Shown: in pieces, positions 36,639-48,167 of the stretch
Layout: the number at the start of each line of letters is the position of its first letter
How positions within the stretch are numbered: the stretch's first letter is position 1
NCBI GenBank assembly: GCA_030066905.1
Contig: JASJAR010000004.1
Span: 62,001 to 126,000, forward strand
Source: Paracoccaceae bacterium
GTDB lineage: Bacteria > Pseudomonadota > Alphaproteobacteria > Rhodobacterales > Rhodobacteraceae
DNA length: 64,000 bases
Reading direction: 5' to 3'
Program-made: the position numbers and the translations under genes
Notes under the pieces: model-generated
The model's database searches: none
What the model was told of the DNA's origin: nothing
The model's input: the letters and a program-made list of their open reading frames with translations, nothing else

Positions 36639-37558
36639 ACGGCGCGGAGTTCGTTTCGCTCTCTCTGCCGCCAATCGTCATCGGCGTGCTCGTGGCGGTG
36701 ACCTGCGCGCTTCCGGGCAACTTCCTTCTGCTCCGCCGGCAGGCCCTCATCGGAGACGCGATCTCCCATGTGGTCTTGCCGGGGATCGTCGTCGGTTTCC
36801 TGCTGACCGGAGCCGTCGCAACCTGGCCGATGCTCCTCGGCGCGTCGGTCGCCGCCATTGCTGCGGTGGTGCTGATCGAAGCCATCAGGAGGCTCGGGCA
36901 GATCGAAGCCGGCGCTGCGATGGGCGTGGTGTTCACGACGCTTTTTGCCGGCGGGGTGCTCCTTCTCGAGCAATCGGACACCTCGTCGGTCCATCTCGAC
37001 GTGGAGCACGCGCTTTACGGCAATCTCGAAAGCCTCATCTGGCTCGAGGCGACCGGCTGGTCCTCCCTCGCCGACCCCGCTGCGCTGGCCGGCCTTCCGC
37101 CGGAGCTTTTTCGGATCGCCGGAGCGGCCGGTCTGGTCGCCCTGCTGCTCGCCGTCTTCTGGCGGCCCCTGAAGATCGCGACCTTCGACGAGAACTATGC
37201 GGCGGCGCTGGGGCTCCCGGTGACTGCGATCTCCCTCGGCCTCGTCATCGTCTCGGCCATCGCCGCCGTGGCCGCGTTCGATGCGGTGGGCTCGATCATC
37301 GTCATCGCGATGTTCATCTGCCCGCCCGCCACCGCCCGGCTTCTGACCGACAGGCTCGGGGCACAGGTCGCCTGGTCGGTAGCCCTGGCCGCGATCGCCG
37401 CGGTCGCGGGGTTCGTTCTCGCCGGCTACGGCCCGCTGTGGCTCGGCGGTTCGGATGCGGTGAGCGCGGCGGGCATGATCGCGACGGTTTCGGGCGTGCT
37501 CCTCGGCCTCGCCGCGCTCGTCGGCCCGCACCGCCGGCCACTCGCCGCACAGCCCTGA
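36635..37558 (+). CDS. sitD: Divalent-metal ABC transporter permease, second subunit
   Basis: A 307-residue ABC-3 permease with eight or nine hydrophobic segments (LLRRQALIGDAISHVVLPGIVVGF is the signature near the N-terminus; TFDENYAAALGLP lies in the middle). It starts with GTG overlapping the previous stop and lacks the DtxR-like tail of its partner, so the two permeases form an asymmetric pair as in SitC-SitD. It completes a four-gene transporter. A nine-pair hairpin follows the gene (37562-37588). Confidence 0.9.
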   Translation: MNGAEFVSLSLPPIVIGVLVAVTCALPGNFLLLRRQALIGDAISHVVLPGIVVGFLLTGAVATWPMLLGASVAAIAAVVLIEAIRRLGQIEAGAAMGVVFTTLFAGGVLLLEQSDTSSVHLDVEHALYGNLESLIWLEATGWSSLADPAALAGLPPELFRIAGAAGLVALLLAVFWRPLKIATFDENYAAALGLPVTAISLGLVIVSAIAAVAAFDAVGSIIVIAMFICPPATARLLTDRLGAQVAWSVALAAIAAVAGFVLAGYGPLWLGGSDAVSAAGMIATVSGVLLGLAALVGPHRRPLAAQP

Positions 37559-37561
37559 CGA

Positions 37562-37588
37562 CCGGGCGCCCGGAGGCGCGGCGCCCGG
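37562..37588 (+). terminator. GC-rich hairpin after the metal transporter operon
   Basis: CCGGGCGCC (37562-37570) and GGCGCCCGG (37580-37588) form a nine-pair stem around a nine-base loop. It starts four bases after the last permease stop. There is no T-run, so it is a probable but not certain terminator. Confidence 0.45.
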
Positions 37589-37619
37589 CCGCGCTGGCCA
37601 AGACCGGTCGGGCTTGCTA

Positions 37620-37646
37620 GGTTTCGACGCTGCGACACATCGAACC
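37620..37646. promoter_or_regulatory. GGTTTCGA ... TCGAACC dyad upstream of glpD
   Basis: GGTTTCGA at 37620-37627 and TCGAACC at 37640-37646 are complementary apart from one extra T, and lie 12-38 bases before the glpD start. The pattern TTCGA/TCGAA resembles half-sites of the glycerol repressor GlpR, which would suit the gene. Short length makes this tentative. Confidence 0.3.
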
Positions 37647-37657
37647 CAGACTGAACC

Positions 37658-39250
37658 ATGCCAGCCAGCACTGACCCTCAGACCGATGTCGACGTCTTCG
37701 TGATCGGAGGCGGGATCAACGGCTGCGGGATTGCCAGGGACGTGGCAGGGCGGGGGCTTACGGTCACGCTGGCCGAGATGGGTGACCTCGCGCAGGCGAC
37801 CTCCTCGGCCTCGACCAAGCTCTTCCACGGCGGCCTCAGATACCTCGAATTCTTCGAGATCAAGCTTGTGCGCCATGCGTTGGAGGAGCGCGAAACGCTG
37901 CTCAGGGCCATGCCGCATATCTCCTGGCCGATGCGCTTTGTGCTGCCCTACCACCGCGACATGCGGTTCGACACCGAAACCCCGGCCTCGCGCATCGTCA
38001 ACCGCGTGATGCCCTGGATGAAGGGTCGCCGCCCGGCCTGGATGATCCGGCTGGGGCTTTTTCTCTACGACAATCTCGGGGGGCGCAAAGTGCTGCCGGG
38101 GACCTGGAGCGTCGATCTGACCAAGAGCCCGCTTGGGGCGCCCCTGAAGAAGAAGTTCCGCCGCGCCTTCGAGTATTCCGACTGCTGGGTGCAGGATGCC
38201 CGGCTCGTCGTGCTCAACGCCCGCGATGCCGAGGCGCGGGGGGCAACGATCCTGACCCGCACCAAGGTCACCGAGGCCAAGCGCGACGGCGAGGCCTGGA
38301 CCATCACCACCGAAGACGCCGAAACCGGCGCCGTGACCACCCATCGCGCGCGGCTCTTGGTCAATGCCGGCGGGCCTTGGGTCGAAGACATCGTCCGCCA
38401 GAAGGTGCGGCTCAACACCTCCGAAGGCATTCGCCTCGTGCGCGGTTCCCATATCGTGACGAAGAAACTCTACGACCACGACAAGTGCTACTTCTTCCAG
38501 GGCACCGACGGGCGGATCATCTTCGCGATTCCCTACGAGGAGGATTTCACCCTCATTGGGACGACCGATGCCGATCATCAGGGCGACCCCAAGACCGCCG
38601 AAGCGACCGAGGCCGAGCAGGACTATCTCTGCGCCTTCGCGTCGGAGTATTTCGAGAAGCCGGTGACCCGCGAAGATGTCGTCTGGACCTATTCAGGCGT
38701 CCGTCCGCTTTACGACGACGGGGCGAAGTCGGCTACGGCGGCGACGCGGGATTATGTGCTCTCCCTCGACGAGGCCGGCCCGCCGCTACTGTCGGTCTTC
38801 GGCGGTAAGATCACGACCTACCGAAAGCTCGCTGAGGACGCTTTCGACAAGATCGCGAAGTTCTTTCCGGGAAAGGACGCACATTGGACGGCGGGCGTGC
38901 CGCTCCCGGGCGGTGATTTCCCGGTCAAGGGCGCGGGGCCCCTCGAAGGGGAATTGAAGCGCGAGTACCCGTTTCTTACCGACTACTGGGCGCGCCGGAT
39001 GGTGCGGCATTACGGGATGGAAACAAGCGAGATTTTCGGTGCTGCCACCGCACGGGACGATCTCGGAGAGGAGTTCGGGGCCACGCTGACGGCGGCGGAG
39101 GTCAATTGGCTGATGGAGCGCGAATATGCCCGCACGGCCGAGGACGTTGTCTGGCGGCGCACCAAGCTCGGCCTGCGCCTCGCACCCGACGAGATCGCGC
39201 GGGTCGAGGCCTATATGACAGGCCGCCGCCAGGCACGCGCCGCCGAGTAA
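37658..39250 (+). CDS. glpD: Aerobic glycerol-3-phosphate dehydrogenase
   Basis: A 530-residue membrane-associated FAD enzyme that oxidises glycerol 3-phosphate to dihydroxyacetone phosphate and reduces quinone. The FAD loop is FVIGGGINGCGIARDVAGRG at about residues 11-30. SSASTKLFHGGLRYLE, VRLVRGSHIV and GRIIFAIPYEEDFTLIGTTD follow in the expected order, with the C-terminal helical domain at 400-520. It is followed after 24 bases by glpK, so phosphorylation and oxidation of glycerol are encoded together; no glpF or regulator lies beside them. Confidence 0.96.
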   Translation: MPASTDPQTDVDVFVIGGGINGCGIARDVAGRGLTVTLAEMGDLAQATSSASTKLFHGGLRYLEFFEIKLVRHALEERETLLRAMPHISWPMRFVLPYHRDMRFDTETPASRIVNRVMPWMKGRRPAWMIRLGLFLYDNLGGRKVLPGTWSVDLTKSPLGAPLKKKFRRAFEYSDCWVQDARLVVLNARDAEARGATILTRTKVTEAKRDGEAWTITTEDAETGAVTTHRARLLVNAGGPWVEDIVRQKVRLNTSEGIRLVRGSHIVTKKLYDHDKCYFFQGTDGRIIFAIPYEEDFTLIGTTDADHQGDPKTAEATEAEQDYLCAFASEYFEKPVTREDVVWTYSGVRPLYDDGAKSATAATRDYVLSLDEAGPPLLSVFGGKITTYRKLAEDAFDKIAKFFPGKDAHWTAGVPLPGGDFPVKGAGPLEGELKREYPFLTDYWARRMVRHYGMETSEIFGAATARDDLGEEFGATLTAAEVNWLMEREYARTAEDVVWRRTKLGLRLAPDEIARVEAYMTGRRQARAAE

Positions 39251-39274
39251 GACGAGACGGAAAGGGGGAGAGTC

Positions 39275-40759
<1,485 letters not shown>

Positions 40760-40776
40760 ACGGCGAACACCCGCCC

Positions 40777-40785
40777 AAAGCGCTT
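40777..40785. promoter_or_regulatory. AAAGCGCTT motif upstream of glycogen operon
   Basis: AAAGCGCTT, whose core AAGCGCTT is an exact palindrome, lies in the 104-base gap between glpK and glgP. LacI-family sugar regulators bind sites centred on this kind of CG-centred palindrome. It is short, so it is reported as a candidate operator only. Confidence 0.3.
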
Positions 40786-40863
40786 GCATTAGCGGTAACG
40801 GCGGCGAATAAGCGGGGGTCGTTGCCGCTTGTGCGAGTGCCCAATGCCCCTGGAGATGATCCG

Positions 40864-43257
40864 ATGAGCGATGCCCTGAAAGACCGTGTCCTGCATCACC
40901 TGATGTACTCGATCTGCAAGGATGCCGATCACGCCACGATCTACGACTGGCGGCTGGCGATGTCCTATGCAATGCGCGACCAGGTCGTCGAAAGCTGGCA
41001 CGGCGCGACGCGGGAGACGGCCCATGCCCGGGCCAAGCGGGTCTATTACCTCTCGATGGAATTCCTGATCGGGCGGCTTCTTGAAGACGCCATGGTCAAT
41101 CTCGGCCTGCGCGACGAGGCGATGCGCGCCTGCGAGGACCTCGGCCTTTCGTTTGAGGAGGTGCTCCACAATGAACCCGACGCCGCCCTCGGCAATGGCG
41201 GGCTCGGGCGGCTTGCGGCCTGTTTCATGGAAAGCCTCGCCACCCTTGGCGTGCCGGCGATGGGCTACGGCATTCGCTACGAGCACGGTCTCTTCCGGCA
41301 GCGTTTCGAGGGCGGGCGCCAAGTCGAGGAGCCCGAGGACTGGCTCAATCAGCGCCATGTCTGGGAGTTCGAGCGGCCCGAATACAGCCACGAGATTGGC
41401 TTCGGCGGCGAGGTGACCGAGGCCGGCAGCCGGGCGGCCTGGAAACCGGCCGAGTCGGTGGTTGCCCAGGCCTTCGATACGCCGGTGATCGGCTGGCAGG
41501 GCACATGGGGCAACACGCTGAGGCTCTGGGGCGCGATGCCGACGCAGCTTTTCGACCTCGAACGGTTCAATGCCGGCGACTATTCGGCCGCCGCCGCACC
41601 CGAGGCGCTCGCGCGCACGATCAGCCGCGTGCTTTATCCCGACGACACGACGGAGCAGGGTAAGGCGCTGCGGCTGAAACAGGAATACTTCTTCACCGCA
41701 GCCTCCTTGCGCGACATTCTCCGCCGCTTCGAGGTCGAGCATTCCGACCTCCGCCAGCTTCCCGGGAAGGCCGCGATCCAGCTCAACGACACCCATCCGG
41801 CCATTGCCGGGCCGGAGCTCGTCCGCATTCTCCATGACGAACGCGGCATCGTCTTCGAGGAAGCCGCCGAGATTGCCCGGCGAACGCTCAACTACACCAA
41901 CCATACGCTTTTGCCCGAGGCGTTGGAGACCTGGTCGGAGGGGCTGATGGGCTGGCTATTGCCGCGGCATCTTCAGATCATCGGGCGTATCGACGAGGCC
42001 CATGCCCGAGCCTATCCCGCCCGGACGGTTCATATCCTCCACCATGGCAACGTGAACATGGGTCCGTTGTCCTTTGTGATGGCGAACCGGGTCAACGGCG
42101 TCTCCGCACTCCACACCGAGCTTATGAAGTCTACGGTTTTTGCCGATCTCCATACGCTTCACCCCGAGCGCATCGTCAACCAGACCAACGGGGTGACGCC
42201 GCGCCGTTGGATCCAGTCGTGCAATCCGCGTCTCGCCAATCTCATCACGCAAGCGATCGGCGAGGGTTGGGTCGGCAATGCCGAGGTACTCTCGGCGCTC
42301 GAAGAGCACGTCACCGATACCGGGTTTCGCGACGCGATCACCGGTGTCAAGCGGGCCAACAAGACCGAGCTTGCAGGCTGGATGGCCTCGGCCTTCGACG
42401 CCCATGTCGACCCGGCTGCAATGTTCGACATCCAGATCAAGCGCATCCACGAATACAAGCGCCAGCATCTCAACATCCTCGAAACCATCGCGCTCTGGCA
42501 GGATATCAAGGACAATCCGAACGGCGACTACGTACCCCGGGTGAAGATTTTCGGCGGCAAGGCGGCGCCGGGCTATTGGTTCGCAAAGGACATAATCTAT
42601 CTCATCAACTCGGTCGCCGCGACGATCAACAACGACCCCGCGACGCGGGATCTTCTGAAGGTCGTTTATGCCCCGAACTACAACGTCTCGCTGGCCGAGC
42701 GGCTCATTCCCGCGGCCGATCTCTCCGAGCAGATTTCGACGGCCGGGAAGGAGGCCTCGGGCACCGGCAACATGAAATTCGCCCTCAACGGCGCGCTGAC
42801 CATCGGCACGCTCGACGGGGCCAACGTGGAAATCCGCGAGAAGGTGGGCGGCGAGAACTTCTTCCTCTTCGGGATGACTGCCGAGGAAGTCCGCGCCCGC
42901 CGCGAGGTCGAGGGCCACGCCTCCGAGGCGATCGACGCGGACCAACGGCTGGCCCGCGCCATCGACAGCCTGCGCAACGGCACCTTCGCCGGCGGCGACC
43001 ACGACCGCTTCCGCCATATTGCCGACAACGTCTCGGGTCCCGATTACTTCCTCGTCGCCTCCGACTTCACCGAATACGCGCGCGCCAGCCGCGAGGCCGA
43101 ACGGGCCTTTGCCGATCAGAACGCCTGGGCGCGGATGGCAGCCCTCAACATCGCCCGGTCCGGCTGGTTCTCGTCAGACCGGACAATTCGTGGTTATCTC
43201 AACGACATCTGGGATGCCGGGCCGCTCGATTCTCCGGCGTCGGTCGCTGCAGAATGA
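40864..43257 (+). CDS. glgP: Glycogen/starch/alpha-glucan phosphorylase
   Basis: A 797-residue PLP-dependent enzyme that releases glucose 1-phosphate from the ends of glycogen chains. The cofactor site is near the C-terminus: STAGKEASGTGNMKFALNGA, with the PLP lysine at KFALNGA; earlier blocks include GNGGLGRLAACFMESLATLG and IQLNDTHPAIAGPELVRIL. The open frame begins at 40204 inside glpK; ATG 40864 after CTGGAGATGATCCG gives the normal length and begins MSDALKDRVLHHLMYSICKD. It is the first gene of a six-gene glycogen series; glucose 1-phosphate is exchanged with glucose 6-phosphate by Pgm at its end. Confidence 0.96.
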   Translation: MSDALKDRVLHHLMYSICKDADHATIYDWRLAMSYAMRDQVVESWHGATRETAHARAKRVYYLSMEFLIGRLLEDAMVNLGLRDEAMRACEDLGLSFEEVLHNEPDAALGNGGLGRLAACFMESLATLGVPAMGYGIRYEHGLFRQRFEGGRQVEEPEDWLNQRHVWEFERPEYSHEIGFGGEVTEAGSRAAWKPAESVVAQAFDTPVIGWQGTWGNTLRLWGAMPTQLFDLERFNAGDYSAAAAPEALARTISRVLYPDDTTEQGKALRLKQEYFFTAASLRDILRRFEVEHSDLRQLPGKAAIQLNDTHPAIAGPELVRILHDERGIVFEEAAEIARRTLNYTNHTLLPEALETWSEGLMGWLLPRHLQIIGRIDEAHARAYPARTVHILHHGNVNMGPLSFVMANRVNGVSALHTELMKSTVFADLHTLHPERIVNQTNGVTPRRWIQSCNPRLANLITQAIGEGWVGNAEVLSALEEHVTDTGFRDAITGVKRANKTELAGWMASAFDAHVDPAAMFDIQIKRIHEYKRQHLNILETIALWQDIKDNPNGDYVPRVKIFGGKAAPGYWFAKDIIYLINSVAATINNDPATRDLLKVVYAPNYNVSLAERLIPAADLSEQISTAGKEASGTGNMKFALNGALTIGTLDGANVEIREKVGGENFFLFGMTAEEVRARREVEGHASEAIDADQRLARAIDSLRNGTFAGGDHDRFRHIADNVSGPDYFLVASDFTEYARASREAERAFADQNAWARMAALNIARSGWFSSDRTIRGYLNDIWDAGPLDSPASVAAE

Positions 43258-43272
43258 GCGCGGGGGGACGAT

Positions 43273-45468
43273 ATGGCGAAGGGGGATGCCCTTTCACTGA
43301 CTGACGCAAAAAACATCGAGGCGGGCACCCATCCCGATCCGTTCTCGGTCCTCGGCCGCCATACAAGGGGCGGAAAGACGACGATCACGGCGTTCGACCC
43401 GGGTGCCGCCGAACTGGCGGCGGTGACCGACAAGAAGCGTTATCCGCTGGCCCCGGTCGAGGGCGTCTTCGGCGTCTTCACCGGCCCCGGACCCAAGACC
43501 AAGACCTATCGTCTGGAAGCCCGCGCGCTCGACGGTTCGACCTGGGATTACGATGACGCCTTCCGCTTCGGCCCGGTCCTCGGCGAAATGGACGAATACC
43601 TGATCTCCGAAGGCACCCATCAGCGCCTGTGGCATGCGCTTGGCGCCCATGTGATGACCCATGAGGGCATCGGCGGCACCCATTTCGCGGTCTGGGCACC
43701 GGCGGCCCGGCGGGTTTCGGTCGTTGGCGATTTCAATCATTGGAACGGTCGGCGCCATCCGATGCGCACCCGCGGTACCTCGGGGGTGTGGGAGATTTTC
43801 ATCCCCGGCCTCGGTGAGGGCACCGTCTACAAGTACGAGATCGTCGGGTCCGACGGTGCGGTTCTGCCCTTGAAGGCCGACCCGGTGGGCTTCGGCTCCC
43901 AGCATGCCCCCGAAAACGCCTCCGTGGTGCGCGACATTGGCGGCTACGGCTGGAAGGACGGCGATTGGATGGGGGCCCGTGCCGGGCGCAACGCGCGCAC
44001 CGCGCCCATTTCCGTCTACGAGGTGCATCTGGGCTCCTGGCGGCGGCGGATGCACGAGGGCGGCCGGTCGATATCCTACCGCGAGGCGGCCGAGGAGTTG
44101 GTCGATTATGCGGCCGATCTGGGCTTCACCCATATCGAGCTTCTTCCCGTTTCCGAGTACCCGTTCGACGGCTCCTGGGGCTACCAGCCGGTCGGCCTCT
44201 TCGCGCCGACGATCCGGTTCGGTCCGCCGCACGAATTCCGCGATCTCGTCGATGCGGCGCACCGGAAGGGTCTCGGGCTCATCCTCGATTGGGTGCCCGG
44301 CCACTTCCCCACCGACCCCCACGGGCTGGGGCGCTTCGACGGCACCGCGCTTTACGAGCACGCCGACCCCAAGGAAGGGTTTCACCAGGACTGGAACACA
44401 CTCATCTACAATTACGGGCGCACCGAGGTCGCCAATTTCCTCGTCTCGAACGCGCTCTACTGGCTTGAGGAGTACCATGTCGACGGGCTGAGGGTCGATG
44501 CGGTGGCCTCGATGCTCTACCGCGACTATTCGCGCAAAGAAGGCGAATGGGTGCCCAATGTCCACGGCGGCCGCGAGAACTACGAAGCGATCGGGGTGCT
44601 GCAACGGATGAACGTCACCGTCTACGGCGCCGATCAGGGTGTGATGACGGTGGCCGAGGAATCGACCTCATTCCCGGGCGTGTCCCGCCCTGTCGATGCC
44701 GGAGGCTTGGGCTTCGGCTATAAGTGGAACATGGGCTGGATGAACGACACGCTCGACTACATGCAACGCGAGCCCGTGCACCGGAAGTACCATCACCACC
44801 AGATGACATTCGGGCTGCATTACGCCTTTTCGGAGAACTTCATCCTGCCGATCAGCCATGACGAAGTCGTCCACGGCAAGGGGTCGATGTGGGGCAAGAT
44901 GCCGGGCGACGAATGGGAGAAGTTCGCCAACCTCCGCGCCTATTACGGCTTCATGTGGGGGCATCCGGGGAAGAAACTTCTCTTCATGGGCCAGGAGTTC
45001 GGCCAGCGCCACGAATGGAACCACAATGCGGAGATCGACTGGGCCTGCCTCGGCGATGAAAAACATGCCGGGCTCCAGCGCCTCGTGCGCGATCTCAATA
45101 CGCTTTACCGCGCCGAGCCCGCACTCCATGTGAAGGACTGCGAGGGGGCGGGCTTTCAGTGGATCGACGCCAACGCCGCCGATGCCTCGGTCTACGCCTG
45201 GGCGCGCTACGGCGGCGATGCCGACGCGCCGGTGGTGGTCTTGTGCAATTTCACCCCCGTCGAGCGGGCCGGTTGGCATATCGGCATGCCGCGCTCGGGT
45301 AAATGGCGCGAAGCGCTCAATACCGACGCCGAGCTCTACGGTGGCGGGAACCGGGGCAATCTCGGCGGCGTTAACGCCGGAGGTGAGGGGATCGCCGGCT
45401 TTCCGGCCTCGGCCCATGTCACGATACCGCCGCTTTCGACGGTCATCCTGACCTGGGACGGGGACTAA
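43273..45468 (+). CDS. glgB: 1,4-alpha-glucan branching enzyme
   Basis: A 731-residue glycoside hydrolase family 13 enzyme that makes alpha-1,6 branches in glycogen. Domains are an N-terminal beta-sandwich (DPFSVLGRHT at residues 17-26), a carbohydrate-binding module with GTHFAVWAPAARRVSVVGDFNHWNG, and the catalytic barrel with the nucleophile in DGLRVDAVASMLYRDY, the acid in VAEESTSFPGVSR, and LPISHDEVVHGKGSM. All four conserved regions are intact. It follows glgP after 15 bases. Operon order P-B-C-A-X-pgm is common in alphaproteobacteria. Confidence 0.97.
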   Translation: MAKGDALSLTDAKNIEAGTHPDPFSVLGRHTRGGKTTITAFDPGAAELAAVTDKKRYPLAPVEGVFGVFTGPGPKTKTYRLEARALDGSTWDYDDAFRFGPVLGEMDEYLISEGTHQRLWHALGAHVMTHEGIGGTHFAVWAPAARRVSVVGDFNHWNGRRHPMRTRGTSGVWEIFIPGLGEGTVYKYEIVGSDGAVLPLKADPVGFGSQHAPENASVVRDIGGYGWKDGDWMGARAGRNARTAPISVYEVHLGSWRRRMHEGGRSISYREAAEELVDYAADLGFTHIELLPVSEYPFDGSWGYQPVGLFAPTIRFGPPHEFRDLVDAAHRKGLGLILDWVPGHFPTDPHGLGRFDGTALYEHADPKEGFHQDWNTLIYNYGRTEVANFLVSNALYWLEEYHVDGLRVDAVASMLYRDYSRKEGEWVPNVHGGRENYEAIGVLQRMNVTVYGADQGVMTVAEESTSFPGVSRPVDAGGLGFGYKWNMGWMNDTLDYMQREPVHRKYHHHQMTFGLHYAFSENFILPISHDEVVHGKGSMWGKMPGDEWEKFANLRAYYGFMWGHPGKKLLFMGQEFGQRHEWNHNAEIDWACLGDEKHAGLQRLVRDLNTLYRAEPALHVKDCEGAGFQWIDANAADASVYAWARYGGDADAPVVVLCNFTPVERAGWHIGMPRSGKWREALNTDAELYGGGNRGNLGGVNAGGEGIAGFPASAHVTIPPLSTVILTWDGD

Positions 45469-45489
45469 AAAAACAATCAGGGGGGAACC

Positions 45490-46755
45490 ATGGCACTCAC
45501 GCAACAACGGCTTTCGTCGCGCTCGATGGCCTTCGTGCTCGCAGGCGGACGCGGCTCGCGGCTGAAGGAGTTGACAGACCGGCGCGTCAAACCGGCGGTC
45601 TATTTCGGCGGCAAGACCCGGATCATCGACTTTGCATTGTCGAACGCCCTCAACTCGGGCATCCGCCGGATGTCGATCGCCACCCAATACAAGGCCCATT
45701 CGCTGATCCGCCACTGCCAGCGCGGCTGGAACTTCTTCCGCGCCGAACGCAACGAATATCTCGACATCCTGCCCGCCTCCCAGCGGGTCGACGAGAACAA
45801 ATGGTATGTCGGCACCGCCGATGCGGTGACCCAGAACATCGACATCGTCGACAGCTATGACGTCGATTACATCCTGATCCTCGCCGGCGACCACATCTAC
45901 AAGATGGATTACGAGGTGATGCTGCAACAGCATGTCGAGGCCGGGGCGGACGTGACCGTGGGCTGCCTGACGGTCCCTCGGATGGAGGCCACGGCCTTCG
46001 GCGTGATGCATGTCGACGAGGACGACACGATCACCCAGTTTCTCGAAAAGCCCGCCGACCCGCCGGGCATCCCGGGCGATGAGGACAACGCTCTGGCGTC
46101 CATGGGCATCTACGTCTTCAACTGGAAGCTCCTGCGCGAGCTTCTTCTCGAAGACGCCGACAACGCCGACAGCAGCCACGATTTCGGCGGCGACATCATT
46201 CCGGGCATCGTCAAGAACGGTAAGGCCTTCGCCCACCGGTTCGATTCGTCCTGCGTACGGCATCGCAACGAGGCCCCGTCCTACTGGCGCGACGTGGGCA
46301 CGGTCGACGCCTATTGGAGGGCCAATATCGACTTGACCAATTTCGACCCCGATCTCGACCTCTGGGACAGGAACTGGCCGATCTGGACCTATTCGGAGGC
46401 CGTGCCGCCGGCAAAGTTCATCCATGATGAGGAAGAGCGGCGCGGCTCGGCAGTGTCCTCGCTGGTCGCCGGCGGCTGCATCGTCTCGGGCACGGTCATC
46501 CGCAACTCTCTCCTCTTCACACAGGTTCATACCAACTCGTTTGCGGTCCTCGACCATGTGGTTGCGCTGCCTTACGTCAATGTTGCCCGCTCGGCGCGGC
46601 TGAGGAACTGCGTGATCGACCGGGGCGTGCAGATCCCCAAAGGCCTCACCGTCGGGGAGGACCCCGAGGAAGACGCAAAGTGGTTCCGGGTCACCGACAG
46701 CGGCGTGACCCTGATCACCCAGAACATGCTCGACAGGAGGGCGGCCGCGAAATGA
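45490..46755 (+). CDS. glgC: Glucose-1-phosphate adenylyltransferase
   Basis: A 421-residue enzyme that makes ADP-glucose, the committed step of glycogen synthesis, and is usually allosterically controlled. The nucleotide motif [25 protein letters not shown] is at about residues 18-42; [16 protein letters not shown] and [14 protein letters not shown] follow, and the C-terminal left-handed beta-helix starts near residue 300 ([14 protein letters not shown]). Its stop overlaps the glgA start by four bases. In Rhodobacter-type enzymes fructose 6-phosphate and pyruvate are activators, but the sequence does not prove which effectors apply here. Confidence 0.97.
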   Translation: MALTQQRLSSRSMAFVLAGGRGSRLKELTDRRVKPAVYFGGKTRIIDFALSNALNSGIRRMSIATQYKAHSLIRHCQRGWNFFRAERNEYLDILPASQRVDENKWYVGTADAVTQNIDIVDSYDVDYILILAGDHIYKMDYEVMLQQHVEAGADVTVGCLTVPRMEATAFGVMHVDEDDTITQFLEKPADPPGIPGDEDNALASMGIYVFNWKLLRELLLEDADNADSSHDFGGDIIPGIVKNGKAFAHRFDSSCVRHRNEAPSYWRDVGTVDAYWRANIDLTNFDPDLDLWDRNWPIWTYSEAVPPAKFIHDEEERRGSAVSSLVAGGCIVSGTVIRNSLLFTQVHTNSFAVLDHVVALPYVNVARSARLRNCVIDRGVQIPKGLTVGEDPEEDAKWFRVTDSGVTLITQNMLDRRAAAK

Positions 46756-48167
46756 GGCCTGTCCTCTCGGTCACGTCCGAATGCGCGCCCCTCGTAAAGA
46801 CGGGCGGGCTTGCGGATGTGGCCGGGGCCCTGCCGGCGGCACTTGCGCCGCAGGGCTGGGGGATGCGCACGCTGTTGCCGGGCTACGGTTCGGTTCTCAA
46901 AGCGCTCAGACGCCCGAAGACCGTCGCTGAGTTTCCCGACCATTTCGGTGGAAAGGCCCGGGTATTGTCGGGCAAGGCCAGCGGGCTCGATATCCTCGCA
47001 CTCGACGCGCCGCATCTCTACGACCGCCCTGGAACCCCTTATCTCGACGCCGGCGGCATCGACCACCCAGACAACCCCCAGCGCTTTGCCGCGCTCGGAT
47101 ATGCAGCGGCCGAGATTGCCAAGGGGGCGCTTGGGGACTGGACGCCGGAGGTTGTCCATTGCCACGATTGGCAGGCGGGGCTTGCCCCCTACTACCTCCG
47201 GAACGACAAGATCGGCACGGTGCTCACCATCCACAACATCGCCTTTCAGGGCGTCGCACCGGCCTATCTGATCGACGCCCTGCGCCTCGACCGGTCCGAT
47301 TTCACCCAGGCCGGCTACGAGTACTGGGGTCAGGTCTCCACACTCAAGGCCGGCCTGCGCTACGCGACGCGCCTCACGACCGTCAGCCCGACCTATGCCG
47401 AGGAGCTTACCACCCCTGAATTCGGCATGGGGCTCGACGGTCTTCTGCGAGCGCGCGAGGGAGATCTCTCGGGCATCCTCAACGGGATTGACACCGTGAC
47501 ATGGGACCCCGCCAACGACCCGGCGACGGTGCCTTACAAGACGGCCAAGGGCAAAGCGCGGGCAAAGAAACGGCTGAGAAAGGAATTCGGCCTCCCCGAA
47601 ACCGACGGACCGCTTGCGGTCGTGGTGTCGCGCTTGTCACACCAAAAGGGGCTCGACGTGCTGCTCGACGCCTTGCCGGCTCTGATCGACCGGGGCGGCC
47701 AGCTCGTCGTTTTGGGCTCCGGCGACCGGGCGCTCGAGGCCAACCTGAGGAAGGCCGCCGACCACCCTAACGTTGCCGTTCATATCGGTTATGATGAGGC
47801 GATGAGCCACCGCATTATCGCCGGTGGCGATGCGATCATCATTCCGTCGCGGTTCGAACCGTGTGGCCTTACCCAGCTCTACGGCCTCCGCTACGGGACG
47901 ATCCCGGTCGTGGCGCGCACCGGGGGGCTTGTCGATACGGTGATCGACGCATCACCGATGGCGCTGCGTGCCGGCGTGGCGACGGGTCTTCAGTTCGGGC
48001 CTGTCACCGCCCATGCGCTGGCAACCGCGCTTCTTCGTCTGATTGCGCTCCACCGCGACCCGACGACCTGGGCCCGGATGCAGAAGAACGCGATGGCGAC
48101 CGAGGTCGGCTGGGATGCCTCGGCGCCGGCCTATGCCGCGCTCTACGATGAGGTGGCAGGAGCGTGA
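46752..48167 (+). CDS. glgA: Glycogen synthase (ADP-glucose)
   Basis: A 471-residue GT-B glycosyltransferase (family 5) that extends alpha-1,4 chains from ADP-glucose. The nucleotide-sugar motif KTGGLADV is at residues 16-23, and the donor-site motif [33 protein letters not shown] is at about 360-393. The reading frame is open through the end of glgC; ATG 46752 overlaps the glgC stop (ATGA), starts with the conserved [18 protein letters not shown], and gives the family length. Its stop codon is in turn overlapped by the GTG of glgX. Confidence 0.97.
   Translation: MRPVLSVTSECAPLVKTGGLADVAGALPAALAPQGWGMRTLLPGYGSVLKALRRPKTVAEFPDHFGGKARVLSGKASGLDILALDAPHLYDRPGTPYLDAGGIDHPDNPQRFAALGYAAAEIAKGALGDWTPEVVHCHDWQAGLAPYYLRNDKIGTVLTIHNIAFQGVAPAYLIDALRLDRSDFTQAGYEYWGQVSTLKAGLRYATRLTTVSPTYAEELTTPEFGMGLDGLLRAREGDLSGILNGIDTVTWDPANDPATVPYKTAKGKARAKKRLRKEFGLPETDGPLAVVVSRLSHQKGLDVLLDALPALIDRGGQLVVLGSGDRALEANLRKAADHPNVAVHIGYDEAMSHRIIAGGDAIIIPSRFEPCGLTQLYGLRYGTIPVVARTGGLVDTVIDASPMALRAGVATGLQFGPVTAHALATALLRLIALHRDPTTWARMQKNAMATEVGWDASAPAYAALYDEVAGA

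Noticed and set aside
36383-38578. A 731-codon minus-strand frame opposite the metal permeases and glpD
   Set aside because: It overlaps three well-identified plus-strand genes and consists of low-complexity antisense residues.
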